A stretch of DNA of 40,822 nt from Bacteroidales bacterium. GTDB lineage: Bacteria; Bacteroidota; Bacteroidia; Bacteroidales; Tenuifilaceae. Of the stretch, positions 32,626-40,822 are shown in pieces. The stretch lies in NCBI GenBank assembly GCA_017524185.1, contig JAFWUG010000026.1, forward strand, positions 1-40,822. The letters run 5' to 3'. Every line of letters starts with the position of its first letter. The stretch's first letter is position 1. A model generated the notes under the pieces. That model was not told the DNA's origin and made no database searches. It saw nothing but the letters and a program-made list of their open reading frames with translations. The position numbers and the translations under genes were made by a program.

Positions 32626-32660
32626 AGGAGGCGAATCCGCATGGGTTCGCCTCCTTTTTT
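32626..32660 (+). terminator. Rho-independent terminator of the giant protease gene
   Basis: AGGAGGCGAA (32626-32635) pairs perfectly with TTCGCCTCCT (32646-32655) around a ten-base loop and runs into a T-tract to 32660. Confidence 0.92.
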
Positions 32661-32807
32661 CGTGGTGGCGAAGAGAACCTCGTCGCATTTAAATTGTTCG
32701 CATGTGGGCACTCCTGCTACTGCATATTGATTTTATGGGTGCGTGGTTATGTTATATCTTCCAACCGTTCCCCCCCTCAAGACCATTAAACAACTGCTGA
32801 AAATCGA

Positions 32808-32840
32808 CCAACGGCAAATTTTTGCCAACCAACGGCAAAT
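32808..32840. promoter_or_regulatory. Direct repeat CCAACGGCAAAT, two copies two helical turns apart
   Basis: Identical 12-base copies lie at 32808-32819 and 32829-32840, starting exactly 21 bases apart, so both face the same side of the helix. The sequence between them forms GGCAAATTTTTGCC (32813-32826), an inverted repeat. Placement ~140 bases before the start of the second giant gene suggests a regulator binding site, but this is inference. Confidence 0.4.
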
Positions 32841-32885
32841 GCTCGCCAGATGTTGGTTTGCTTGTGGTGGTGTGGTAGCGTTGGG

Positions 32886-32919
32886 AGGCCAAATAGGCCT
32901 AACTGCCAAACATTTGGCA
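32886..32919. promoter_or_regulatory. Two palindromes upstream of the second giant gene
   Basis: AGGCC-AAATA-GGCCT (32886-32900) and TGCCAAA-CA-TTTGGCA (32904-32919) are perfect inverted repeats side by side, 57 bases before the start codon. They could be operators or an mRNA leader structure. The GCCAAA/TTTGGC theme echoes the GGCAAA/TTTGCC of the upstream direct repeats. Confidence 0.35.
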
Positions 32920-32976
32920 TGGGGCTATCGTATGAATGGGCAATAACGTGTGTAAACCAATTAACTACATAATACC

Positions 32977-35900
32977 ATGAAAAGGCACTTTTTTCGCTTT
33001 TTGAGCTTGCTATTATTTGCGGTGGCGACGAATATAGCTTGGGGACAGGACAAGGTTCTACAAGGAGAATATCATGTGGATGGAGAAGCGACGATGAGGA
33101 CTTTGTTAGGTCGTTTAGCTAAAGTAGTTTCCAAAGCGAATGTCGATAGTATAGTAATTACTGGTGGGGTATTTAATACTGCTGATTTGAATACTTTAGC
33201 ATCAGGTTTTACTAAACTCCGACATTTTGAGATTACCAATGGGATAGATTCGGTGGTTAGTTTTGGTATAAATAATCGACGTAGTAATAGCACGAGTGGA
33301 TCTAACTCTTATGCGGGGTGTTATGATTGGGATAATATGGGGAGAAAGAAGTTGACTTTGCCAGCAATAAAAACTTTTATAGCCCATAAATTAGAAGGAA
33401 TTGGAGACCAAACTTTTCATCAATGTTATACACTGGAGAAATGTGTTTTGCCACAGTTAAAGTATTTAGGTGGAGAATATACAAAGAAAGGAGATGTTTA
33501 TGATCGCAGGTATAATTTTTCTCATCATGGGGGAAATGGTGAAGTTTTTTCAAGATGTTCATCGTTAGTTCATATCGAGATACCATTGGTTGAATATGTA
33601 TCGCGCTATTGTTTTAAACAGTGCTTTAGTTTAAAGAGTGTTTCACTGCCTAGTGCTAAATATATCGGATATGGGGCGTTTAGTATGGTATCAGATGTAG
33701 ATTTTGTGGGTGAATCTGAATTAGAAGAGGTAAATGCGCCGTTGGTTGATAGTATAGGTTGGCATGCGTTTCAACAATGCAAAAAGCTTTCTGTTCTGAG
33801 GTTACCTTCAACTCCTCCTGAATTTCGTGGATATACAGGAAATAATTATTGTAATGACGGGACGCCTGTAAAAGAAATCACAAAGAATGATGGTCCCGAT
33901 GTGGACATGGGAACTGGTAGTAGAATATGTGGCTCTTCTTATCTAACATGGGCAGGAGTTCCGATGCCAGTTACTATTATACCATGTGCCCCCGATGGTT
34001 CTCCTCTTACGGGACAGGACTTGATAAATGCAAAGTTATCATATCAAGCTGATACTTTAGATGATGTAACGTGTCGAGGCTATGATGGTTTTTGGTTTGG
34101 AGGTGATGTCGGTGGAGATTTAAAAGATTTAACGGTGAAAGTTAATGGCGGTGCAGAAATCACTAAAAAGAGATTAAAAGATATATTGGAAAATTGTGGT
34201 ATATTATATAATGAGATTACTAGCATTGAGGTTATTTCTGGTTCTTTTGTTTTTGCAGATTGGGAATACATGCGCGATAGTATCGTAGCGCATAATATGT
34301 TATCGGAGTTTATAATTCATCCTAAGGCATCTGTCCCCGATATAAAAGGGGCACCGACTTATAATTCCAGTAATATGTTTTTCCCTCCGAGCCTCACAAA
34401 GTTTGTTGGCGATTCTATAGTTAATATTGGTAGTTGTGCGTTTTATAATTTAAGTCAGCTTACAACAGTAGAGATTCCCTTTGTTATAGAGGTTGGCGAA
34501 AAGGCTTTTTATGGATGTTCTTCGCTTAAGCAGTTAAGGATGCACAGGGTGGAGCGTTTTATGCTATCTGCGTTTGCAAATACAGGTTTAAATGCTATCT
34601 GGATGCCACCTATCCCTCCTAAAGTTTATAAAAAGACCTATTCCAATGGGGTTTTAGCAGAAGTATCACCCACGGGAACAAACAATCCTTTTTATGGTGT
34701 ATCTACAACGCCATCACGCTACATGCGTTTTGTGAACTCCAGTACAGGAGCGGAGCTTCTCCCTCCCACCGAAGCCTACAAAAATGCCAAGGCAGAATAT
34801 AAAAACCACACTGGCTATTATAACTCAAGCGATAAAACCTGGCTCGGCTGGACCTTCTTCGACGAGCACACGCTGACGGTAAATGTTCGGAACGGGGTGA
34901 TCAACACCAACCAGGCGCAGCATACATTCTCGGAGCTGGATAGCCTTGCTCCCGTGCAGCTGCTGCCCATCACCGCCGTTTACTACGACACGCTAACGCA
35001 GGCCAACTCCATCAGGCCCAACAGCGGATATGCGCTCCGTTGCTTGGATAGCATCATGGTTTACAAAACGGGCGACAAAACTCAAAAGGTAACGCTGGGC
35101 AGCGACACCACATTCGCCATGCCCCCGTTCGACGTAACGGTTGATGTGAAATACGAGCGCTACTACACGCTGAGGATCAACGGAACTGCTGCCGACTACA
35201 GTGCCGCGGGCGGCACGGCTGCTGCCGATAAATACAATAGGCGTTTTGTGAACGAGACGGCCACGCTCACCATCACACCCGCTGCGGGTCAGGGGCTCAG
35301 GACCCTGGTTGTGAAGAAAAAAACAAGCAACGAGGACATAACCCCAACCTACAGCTACACGGGCGGTTCGATAGTTTTCACCATGCCCAGCGACGATGTG
35401 GAGGTTACGGTTGAATTTCAGCAGCTTTACAGCGTAACCGTTCTGCCCCAAGCCAACGGAGGTGCTACGGCAAACCCACAAAACAACCTATTCGCGGGCG
35501 ATGAGGTTGAGCTCACGGTAACGCCTGATGCGGGATATAAGCTCAGGGAGCTGATTGTGTTCTACGATGATAACGAGAGCAATAGGGTGAGCGTTAGCCC
35601 AAATATTGTTCCTGATGGAGGCCAGTGCAAATTCAACATGCCCGCCGCCAATGTGAAGGTAAAGCCGGTGTTCGAGAAGAGCTACGCTGTTAGGATTAAC
35701 GGCCACACGGCCGATTTCACCGATGGCAGCAACACAGCTACAGCCGATAAGTACGACAACCGCTTTGTGAATGAGACAGTTACGCTCACCATCACGCCCG
35801 ATGCGGGCTATGGCATCAAGAGCCTAAGCGTGAAGAAAGAGGGCGGCAGCGATATAGCCCTATCGTCGAGCATTGCACCGGCTGGCGGTTCGTGTACCTT

Positions 35901-38900
35901 TGTAATGCCCGACGGCAATGCGGAGATTGTGGTTACGTTTGAGCCGGTGTACACGGTAAGCATAGCCAGCTACACCAACGGCGCGGCCTCTGCCAGCAAA
36001 ACGGCCAACATCTTTGCAAACGAAACAATATCGCTCACGCTCACGCCCGAAGCGGGCTACGGCCTCAAGGACCTGACGGTGGAGGATGCCAACGGCAACG
36101 CTGTACCCCACACGCCGGCCGACCTCCAGCGCACGGGCGGCGCCTATGAGTTCACCATGCCCGCCGCCGATGTAACGGTAACGCCCGTGTTCGAGCAGTT
36201 TTTCCATATCGATGGCAATCCCAACACGCCCGCCCTTGACACGCTGAAAGAAGAGGGCGGCATGGTTTTGCCCAAGGACAGCATCTTTGCCGATGATATT
36301 ATCCCGATTGCCGACATGGTTAGGCCTGCAAACCACTACGAGGTATGCAGCATAAACATCAAAAATCTTGACGAAGCGCATATAGCAAGGGATGCTGGGG
36401 GCAATATAACCCATATCCGAATGCCCAATCCGGGTGTTTCTAGCATCGAGGTTGAGGTTGATTTCTGCCCCAAGAATACCGTTACTGTGAACTACGGCGC
36501 GGGTAGGGCCGATGGGCTGATTGACAAGGAGTATAGGCTTGGCCCGGGCCACACGCTCAACATACCGGTTGACGCTGCCGACTGCTACAGATTTGTGGGT
36601 AGCAGCAGCAATGTGGATGGTGCGCTAAACAGCGCCGGCACTGCGGTAACCATGCCCGCCTCGCCGGTGAATATAGTTATAAATGTAAGCTACGAGAAGA
36701 TTACATATACCCTCACCTACAACGTTGAGCCCGCAGGATCGGGAGTAGTAAGCAATGCCACGCAGACGGTTGAGTGTGGAGCGGATGGTTCCACGGCTGT
36801 AGCGTCGCCCAATGGCAACCACCGATTCGTTGGTTGGAAAGAGGATGGTAAAACGGAGGCATCGCGTCAAGAGACTAACGTGCGCGGCGATGCGACCTAT
36901 ACCGCCCAGTTCGTCCCAATCTACCGGGTATCCCTCACCGCAAGTGGCGGCACGGCCACGGGCGAGGGCTACTACGAGGCGGGCGCAGCGGTTACGCTCA
37001 GCCTAAGCCCAGCAGCGGGCTTCGGGCTCAGGAGCCTAAAGGTTGATGGTGCTGAGGTTGGCGGCCTTTCGCGCGATGCCGCAGCGCACACGTTCACCAT
37101 GCCCGCCCACGACGTTGCGGTAGAGGTGCTGTTCGAGCAGCTCTACGGCATCTACCCCGACCCCGCCAGCCCGCTGAGCTGCGCATCCGACGCCCATGGC
37201 AACCGGACCTGCCCCGTGGACAGCTTGTTTGCGGGCGAAAGGGTGAACATAGTGGACCTGGTGAAGCCCGCCACGGGCTACACCATGGACGATATAAAGA
37301 TCTACCGTTTCGATGGCGGCCAGTGGGTTGAGGTTCAGGGCCCCGAGCTCACGCAGATACTCGACGGACAGGCCAAGCCCAATATAGGCTACCTGATTAT
37401 GCCGCCCTACGACATCAAGATAGCGGTGGACTTCGGGCCGGGCTACAAGGTGAACATCACCTATGGGCCGGGCGCGGATGCGACGATGCAGAACGCCATG
37501 CAGCGCCTGGAGCCGGGCCAGCGCCACACCTTCGCCGTGAGCGCCGACGGGTGCCACGAGCTTGAAACGGTTACGGCCAAGCACCACGATACGCAGGCCG
37601 ATATAACCGCCGACGTGCTGCAGAAGAGCGGTGACCAGTACGAGGTAACCATGCCCGCAACGCCCTACGACATTGATGTAGAGGTAAGCTATAAGATTAA
37701 AACATATACGCTCACCTACGACGTTCGTCCCGTGGGTGCGGGTAGTGTCATCACGGCCTCCACATCGGTGGCATGTGGGGGCGATGCCGCCGAGGCAACC
37801 GCAAATGCGAATAGCGGCTTCCGCTTCGCCAGGTGGATCGCCGAATACAATGGTGCGGAAACGGTTGTTGGCACGGACAACCCCATCGCGCTAACCGACG
37901 TGAGGCGCGACAGCGCCCTCATCGCCGTATTTGAATCGCTGTACGAGGTGACGATAACCGCCACCAACGGCACGGTGCAGGGTGCGGGCCACTACGCCGA
38001 GGGCGACGTGGTGAGGCTCAGCCAGTTCAAGCCCGCAGCGGGCCATAAGCTACGGCATGTACAATCCGCCGACGTAACCATAGGCTTTGGCACCGACACC
38101 GCCTTCGTCATGCCCGCCGCCGACGTTCAGGTGGATGTGCTGTTCGAGAAGTTCTACAGCATCTACCCCGACCCAGCCCATCCGCAGGACACCCTCACCG
38201 ATGCCCACGGCAACAGGACGTGCCCCGTGGATAGCATCTTCGCGGGCGATAGGGTGGCCCTGTCGGAGATAGTCAAACCGCAGCCGGGCTATATGATTGA
38301 CCAGCTGGTGGTTTACTACCATGATGGGAGCGACTGGGTGGTGCTCGATGAGACGACCAGCCCCAAGCTCTCGGAGGTGCTGAGCCCGTTGCCGGCCGAC
38401 ATCAACGCCACCGGGGTGACCATGCCCCCGTACAACCTCAGGTTCGAGGTGTCGTTCGTGGCGGCGTTCACCATCACGGTGAGCTACCTGCCTGCGGGCA
38501 TCAGCGAGATTGGCGATCAGTGCACCATCCCCGCCTCGCCCAGCACCTGGGTTCGGATTCCCATTGAGCCCAAGCATGGCTACCACCTGGTGCACGGCGG
38601 CAGCGTTGAGGCGCACGAGGCCCGCAATGCGGCCAACGACCTGACGGGCAGCTGGAGGCTCGCCGACAGCACCTTCCTCATGCCCGATGGCGGCATCAGC
38701 GTGGAGATGACGGTTGAGTTCGTGAAGGACACGTTCGACCTATATTATTCGGCCAACCCGTCGTATGGATACATAGAGGGAAGCCAGCATCAGGTCGTTG
38801 CCTTCGAGGAGAGCGGCAGCCAAGTATCGGCGGTGGCCACAGAGCCGGGCTACGCCTTCAAGCAGTGGAGCGATGTCAGCACCGACAACCCGCGCACCGA

Positions 38901-40822
38901 CGCCAACGTGCAGGCCGACATCGGCGTGGAGGCCCTGTTCGAAAGGTTTTACACCATAGCTGATAGCACGCTGGGGGGCGGCTCGGTTTGGTTCGAGCAC
39001 GATGAACCGCTGTTCGCCGGCACCACCGTTAGGGTTCACTCACGGCCAGCCCCCTGCTTCAAGGTTGGCGATCTGCCCACGGTGAAGGAAAAGGGTGAAC
39101 CACATTATGTTGCCATCAGCCCCGCTCTCCTGCCCACCGACACCACCTTTGTCATGCCCGCCCACGACATCGCGGTCTATGGGAGCTTCGTACCATCCGA
39201 CACCTACAGCGTAACTGCCGCCATGGTGGCCTACGACGGTTCGGGCAGCACCACGGGCAACCCCGGCGGCACGGTGAGCGGCGCGCAGAACGATGTGCCC
39301 TGCGGCGCCAGCGTAACGCTCGTTGCCACGCCCGATGCCAACCACCGCTTCTTGGGCTGGTACGAGGGCGGCGCGCTGGTGAGCACCAGCACCACCTACA
39401 CCATCACCAGCCTAATGGCCAACCACCACCTGGAGGCCCGCGTGCTGGAGCCGGTGGTGGAGAGCCTCAGCGAGGTAGCCTGCGGCGCATACCGATGGTA
39501 CGGCGAGAATCTCACCTTCACCCAGAGCCGCGACCGCGTGTTCGAGGGCAATGGCGTTGACCAGCCCGATACTGTTAGAAGCATCAATGTTACTATCCAT
39601 CCCGAGTACACGGACATGACCCTGTTCGAGGATGCCACCTTCTGCGGCAGCTACGCCTGGCATGGGCAAACCTACGATGCTGCGGGCAGCTACCCCGTAA
39701 CGCTAAAAACCGCCACCCATGGCTGCGACAGCATCGTAACGCTCCGCCTGGCGGCCAGCGCCCCCATCACCCACAGCCTCAGCGTGAACACCTGTGAATC
39801 CTCATACGACTGGGCGGGTACTACTTACGATGTCAGCGGCGACTACCAGAAGACCTTCAGCACGGCCAGCGGCTGCGACAGCATCGTAACGCTCACGCTA
39901 ACGCTGAACGACAACACCGATGTTGACCATGGCGACACCATCGTGCAGATCTGCACCTCAACAACCTACGTGTATCCCGCCAATGGGCAGTCCTATTCTG
40001 CGGGCGTACATCAGGTTGAGTATGAGGTTGGTACCACCTGCAAGCGCAGGCACACCATAACGCTGCGGATCGTGGAGGTGCCCTACCTATCGTCGGAGCA
40101 AACGGTGGTATCCTGCGTCCCCTACCCCTTCAGGGATGATTTGGGCAACGATATTACCATAGCAGAATCGAAGGTGGGGCATGTGGGCAAGTTCCAATCA
40201 AAGGCTGGTTGCGACAGTTTGGTAACCCTGAACATCACCATCCGCGATGCAAGCGCCGTGGCCGCCACCATCGACACCACCACCTGCCTGAGCTCAATCA
40301 CGCTGAACGGGCAGACCTACAGCGCTGGGGGCACCTACACCCAGGCGCTCACCGACAGCTACGGCTGCGACAGCCTAGTGGAGCTGAACCTGACGTTCAG
40401 AGCCCCCGTGCATAAGCCCCCAACCGCTGCGGATACCATAAAGGTTGAGACCTTTGGCTCCTACGTATGGAACGGAAGCACCTATGTGAATACGGGATCC
40501 GTGCGGAAAGAAAACGTTTCGGCCGATGGTTGCGAGATCACCACCACCGTGCTGGACCTCACCATCCTCGACGCCATCCCGGTCTACGACACGGTATCGC
40601 TCTGCCCCGAAGAGTTCCCCTACAGCTGGAAGCCCGATGGGGCGAGGGATGCGAGCGTGCTGAGCGCACCGGGGCCGAACACCATGACCGTGGAGCGGAA
40701 CGGCATCACCTACAACCACATGCTCGAGCTGCGGGCCAAGCCCGCCATCCTCAGCACCATCGACGAGGTTGCCACCATCTGCCAGGGCCAGACCTACAGC
40801 TGGGAGGGCCAGACCTACACCC
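32977..40822 (+). CDS. Giant secreted leucine-rich (BspA-type) and InlB-type repeat surface protein (3' partial)
   Basis: An open frame starts at the ATG at 32977 and runs without a stop to the window end (at least 2,615 codons); my translation of the same frame gives sensible protein throughout. The order is a signal peptide (MKRHFFRFLSLLLFAVATNI, ending near AWGQ); BspA/LRR_5-type leucine-rich repeats (~145-285 and ~479-550; CSSLVHIEIPLVEYV, CFSLKSVSLPSAKYIG, LEEVNAPLVDSIGWHAF, AFYGCSSLKQLRM); four FVNET...TLTITP-type domains (35152-36198); three four-domain super-repeats (36199-39195); and at least eight Cys-containing repeats (39450 onward; GCDSIVTL, GQTY). No enzyme motif is visible. A surface adhesin is the best guess. 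A T9SS signal would lie beyond the window, so the secretion route is inferred. The leucine-rich part is AT-rich; the rest is GC-rich. Confidence 0.88.
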   Translation, partial: MKRHFFRFLSLLLFAVATNIAWGQDKVLQGEYHVDGEATMRTLLGRLAKVVSKANVDSIVITGGVFNTADLNTLASGFTKLRHFEITNGIDSVVSFGINNRRSNSTSGSNSYAGCYDWDNMGRKKLTLPAIKTFIAHKLEGIGDQTFHQCYTLEKCVLPQLKYLGGEYTKKGDVYDRRYNFSHHGGNGEVFSRCSSLVHIEIPLVEYVSRYCFKQCFSLKSVSLPSAKYIGYGAFSMVSDVDFVGESELEEVNAPLVDSIGWHAFQQCKKLSVLRLPSTPPEFRGYTGNNYCNDGTPVKEITKNDGPDVDMGTGSRICGSSYLTWAGVPMPVTIIPCAPDGSPLTGQDLINAKLSYQADTLDDVTCRGYDGFWFGGDVGGDLKDLTVKVNGGAEITKKRLKDILENCGILYNEITSIEVISGSFVFADWEYMRDSIVAHNMLSEFIIHPKASVPDIKGAPTYNSSNMFFPPSLTKFVGDSIVNIGSCAFYNLSQLTTVEIPFVIEVGEKAFYGCSSLKQLRMHRVERFMLSAFANTGLNAIWMPPIPPKVYKKTYSNGVLAEVSPTGTNNPFYGVSTTPSRYMRFVNSSTGAELLPPTEAYKNAKAEYKNHTGYYNSSDKTWLGWTFFDEHTLTVNVRNGVINTNQAQHTFSELDSLAPVQLLPITAVYYDTLTQANSIRPNSGYALRCLDSIMVYKTGDKTQKVTLGSDTTFAMPPFDVTVDVKYERYYTLRINGTAADYSAAGGTAAADKYNRRFVNETATLTITPAAGQGLRTLVVKKKTSNEDITPTYSYTGGSIVFTMPSDDVEVTVEFQQLYSVTVLPQANGGATANPQNNLFAGDEVELTVTPDAGYKLRELIVFYDDNESNRVSVSPNIVPDGGQCKFNMPAANVKVKPVFEKSYAVRINGHTADFTDGSNTATADKYDNRFVNETVTLTITPDAGYGIKSLSVKKEGGSDIALSSSIAPAGGSCTFVMPDGNAEIVVTFEPVYTVSIASYTNGAASASKTANIFANETISLTLTPEAGYGLKDLTVEDANGNAVPHTPADLQRTGGAYEFTMPAADVTVTPVFEQFFHIDGNPNTPALDTLKEEGGMVLPKDSIFADDIIPIADMVRPANHYEVCSINIKNLDEAHIARDAGGNITHIRMPNPGVSSIEVEVDFCPKNTVTVNYGAGRADGLIDKEYRLGPGHTLNIPVDAADCYRFVGSSSNVDGALNSAGTAVTMPASPVNIVINVSYEKITYTLTYNVEPAGSGVVSNATQTVECGADGSTAVASPNGNHRFVGWKEDGKTEASRQETNVRGDATYTAQFVPIYRVSLTASGGTATGEGYYEAGAAVTLSLSPAAGFGLRSLKVDGAEVGGLSRDAAAHTFTMPAHDVAVEVLFEQLYGIYPDPASPLSCASDAHGNRTCPVDSLFAGERVNIVDLVKPATGYTMDDIKIYRFDGGQWVEVQGPELTQILDGQAKPNIGYLIMPPYDIKIAVDFGPGYKVNITYGPGADATMQNAMQRLEPGQRHTFAVSADGCHELETVTAKHHDTQADITADVLQKSGDQYEVTMPATPYDIDVEVSYKIKTYTLTYDVRPVGAGSVITASTSVACGGDAAEATANANSGFRFARWIAEYNGAETVVGTDNPIALTDVRRDSALIAVFESLYEVTITATNGTVQGAGHYAEGDVVRLSQFKPAAGHKLRHVQSADVTIGFGTDTAFVMPAADVQVDVLFEKFYSIYPDPAHPQDTLTDAHGNRTCPVDSIFAGDRVALSEIVKPQPGYMIDQLVVYYHDGSDWVVLDETTSPKLSEVLSPLPADINATGVTMPPYNLRFEVSFVAAFTITVSYLPAGISEIGDQCTIPASPSTWVRIPIEPKHGYHLVHGGSVEAHEARNAANDLTGSWRLADSTFLMPDGGISVEMTVEFVKDTFDLYYSANPSYGYIEGSQHQVVAFEESGSQVSAVATEPGYAFKQWSDVSTDNPRTDANVQADIGVEALFERFYTIADSTLGGGSVWFEHDEPLFAGTTVRVHSRPAPCFKVGDLPTVKEKGEPHYVAISPALLPTDTTFVMPAHDIAVYGSFVPSDTYSVTAAMVAYDGSGSTTGNPGGTVSGAQNDVPCGASVTLVATPDANHRFLGWYEGGALVSTSTTYTITSLMANHHLEARVLEPVVESLSEVACGAYRWYGENLTFTQSRDRVFEGNGVDQPDTVRSINVTIHPEYTDMTLFEDATFCGSYAWHGQTYDAAGSYPVTLKTATHGCDSIVTLRLAASAPITHSLSVNTCESSYDWAGTTYDVSGDYQKTFSTASGCDSIVTLTLTLNDNTDVDHGDTIVQICTSTTYVYPANGQSYSAGVHQVEYEVGTTCKRRHTITLRIVEVPYLSSEQTVVSCVPYPFRDDLGNDITIAESKVGHVGKFQSKAGCDSLVTLNITIRDASAVAATIDTTTCLSSITLNGQTYSAGGTYTQALTDSYGCDSLVELNLTFRAPVHKPPTAADTIKVETFGSYVWNGSTYVNTGSVRKENVSADGCEITTTVLDLTILDAIPVYDTVSLCPEEFPYSWKPDGARDASVLSAPGPNTMTVERNGITYNHMLELRAKPAILSTIDEVATICQGQTYSWEGQTYT
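35152..36198 (+). repeat. Four InlB/TITP-type repeat domains in alternating AB-AB order
   Basis: Each unit has an opening strand, a [F/Y]-x-N/G-[E/D]-x-x-x-L-T-[I/V/L]-TP turn, A-G-x-x-[L/I]-[R/K]-x-L and a closing F-x-MP-x-x-[D/N]-x-x-[V/I] strand. Units one and three (35152 and ~35680) resemble each other most (RINGTAADYS / RINGHTADFT; FVNETATLTITP / FVNETVTLTITP), so a two-domain block of about 0.53 kb seems to have been duplicated. Confidence 0.75.
36199..39195 (+). repeat. Three tandem super-repeats of four domains each (~0.94-1.04 kb)
   Basis: Unit starts are at ~36199, 37141 and 38152. Each unit runs: a domain with a D-S-[I/L]-FA-[G/D] core (units two and three share YPDPA, DAHGNRTCPVDS and FAGE/DRV); a TVxYxxG domain; a TYTLTYxVxPxG InlB-like domain; and a domain ending MPAxDVxVxVLFE. 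Unit two to unit three similarity is visible at the DNA level (ATCTACCCCGACCC; CGCATCCGACGCCCATGGCA versus the related string near 38200), so the duplication is fairly recent. Unit one is more diverged. Confidence 0.8.
39450..40822 (+). repeat. Cys-containing GQTY/GCDS repeats, at least eight, continuing past the window
   Basis: Repeats of ~45-60 residues follow the pattern C-x(2-5)-Y-x-W-x-G-x-x-Y-x-x-x-G-x-Y ... GCDS-[I/L]-VTL-x-L. Clear copies are FCGSYAWHGQTYDAAGSY, TCESSYDWAGTTYDVSGDY, TCLSSITLNGQTYSAGGTY and TICQGQTYSWEGQTY, with GCDSIVTL or GCDSLVTL ends. Repeats of this kind are frequent near the C-termini of large Bacteroidota surface proteins. The array is cut by the window edge. 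Confidence 0.85.

Larger units (their letters stand above)
32661..32976. other. Intergenic region before the second giant gene
   Basis: I see no credible gene in this stretch and no clear TAnnTTTG promoter. It holds the operator-like repeats listed separately (32808-32840 and 32886-32919). The start codon at 32977 follows an AATACC stretch without a Shine-Dalgarno sequence. Confidence 0.6.

Noticed and set aside
36199-39195. Possible CRISPR or short tandem repeat array
   Set aside because: The periodicity is ~1 kb and in frame with a protein; no short identical repeats with unique spacers were seen.
34993-40719. Many long minus-strand frames (up to 230 codons)
   Set aside because: All are antisense to the second giant gene. 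GC-rich repeat coding favours open antisense frames. The + frame from 32977 explains the region better.

Overview
The window looks like a chromosomal segment of a member of the Bacteroidota, most likely the order Bacteroidales. The evidence is a SusC/SusD outer-membrane pair, promoters of the TTG-N19..21-TAnnTTTG type, a near absence of Shine-Dalgarno sequences, and a very large secreted protease ending in a type IX secretion system (T9SS) sorting domain. The gene order rpsU-xerC-hpf-tRNAs-tuf-tRNA-Trp-secE-nusG-rplKAJL-rpoBC also fits. I cannot name a genus from the sequence alone. All confident genes are on the + strand.

Layout. (1) 1-6.13 kb holds the end of a Sus-like nutrient uptake operon: a SusC/RagA TonB-dependent transporter (its start lies before the window), a SusD-like lipoprotein, an Ig-like lipoprotein and a second small lipoprotein, closed by a strong terminator. 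(2) 6133-6773 is a group II intron RNA of the IIC type. It sits directly 3' of that terminator and has no reverse transcriptase gene. About 0.6 kb of DNA without a confident gene follows. (3) 7.36-8.93 kb holds rpsU, a XerC-type recombinase gene and hpf. (4) 8.96-22.07 kb is the translation/transcription core: a promoter, tRNA-Thr(UGU)-Tyr-Gly-Thr(GGU), tuf, tRNA-Trp, secE, nusG, rplK, rplA, rplJ, rplL, a hairpin/attenuator, rpoB, rpoC and a terminator. (5) 22.4-32.66 kb is one gene for a 3,359-residue T9SS-secreted subtilisin-like protease with a long train of beta-sandwich and InlB-like repeat domains. (6) 32.98 kb to the window end is a second giant gene, open for at least 2,615 codons and cut by the window edge. 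It encodes a signal peptide, BspA-type leucine-rich repeats, InlB-like repeats in a higher-order tandem arrangement, and Cys/GCDS-type repeats.

How the parts work together. The Sus-like operon captures and imports an unidentified nutrient. The central block is housekeeping: translation, protein export and transcription. The two giant genes encode modular surface or secreted proteins, one with an intact Asp/His/Ser protease triad, the other probably adhesive. They share InlB-like modules, and both show abrupt base-composition changes at domain borders, which suggests assembly by module shuffling. The most notable items are the ORF-less IIC intron parked behind a terminator and the mosaic, higher-order repeat structure of the two giant genes.
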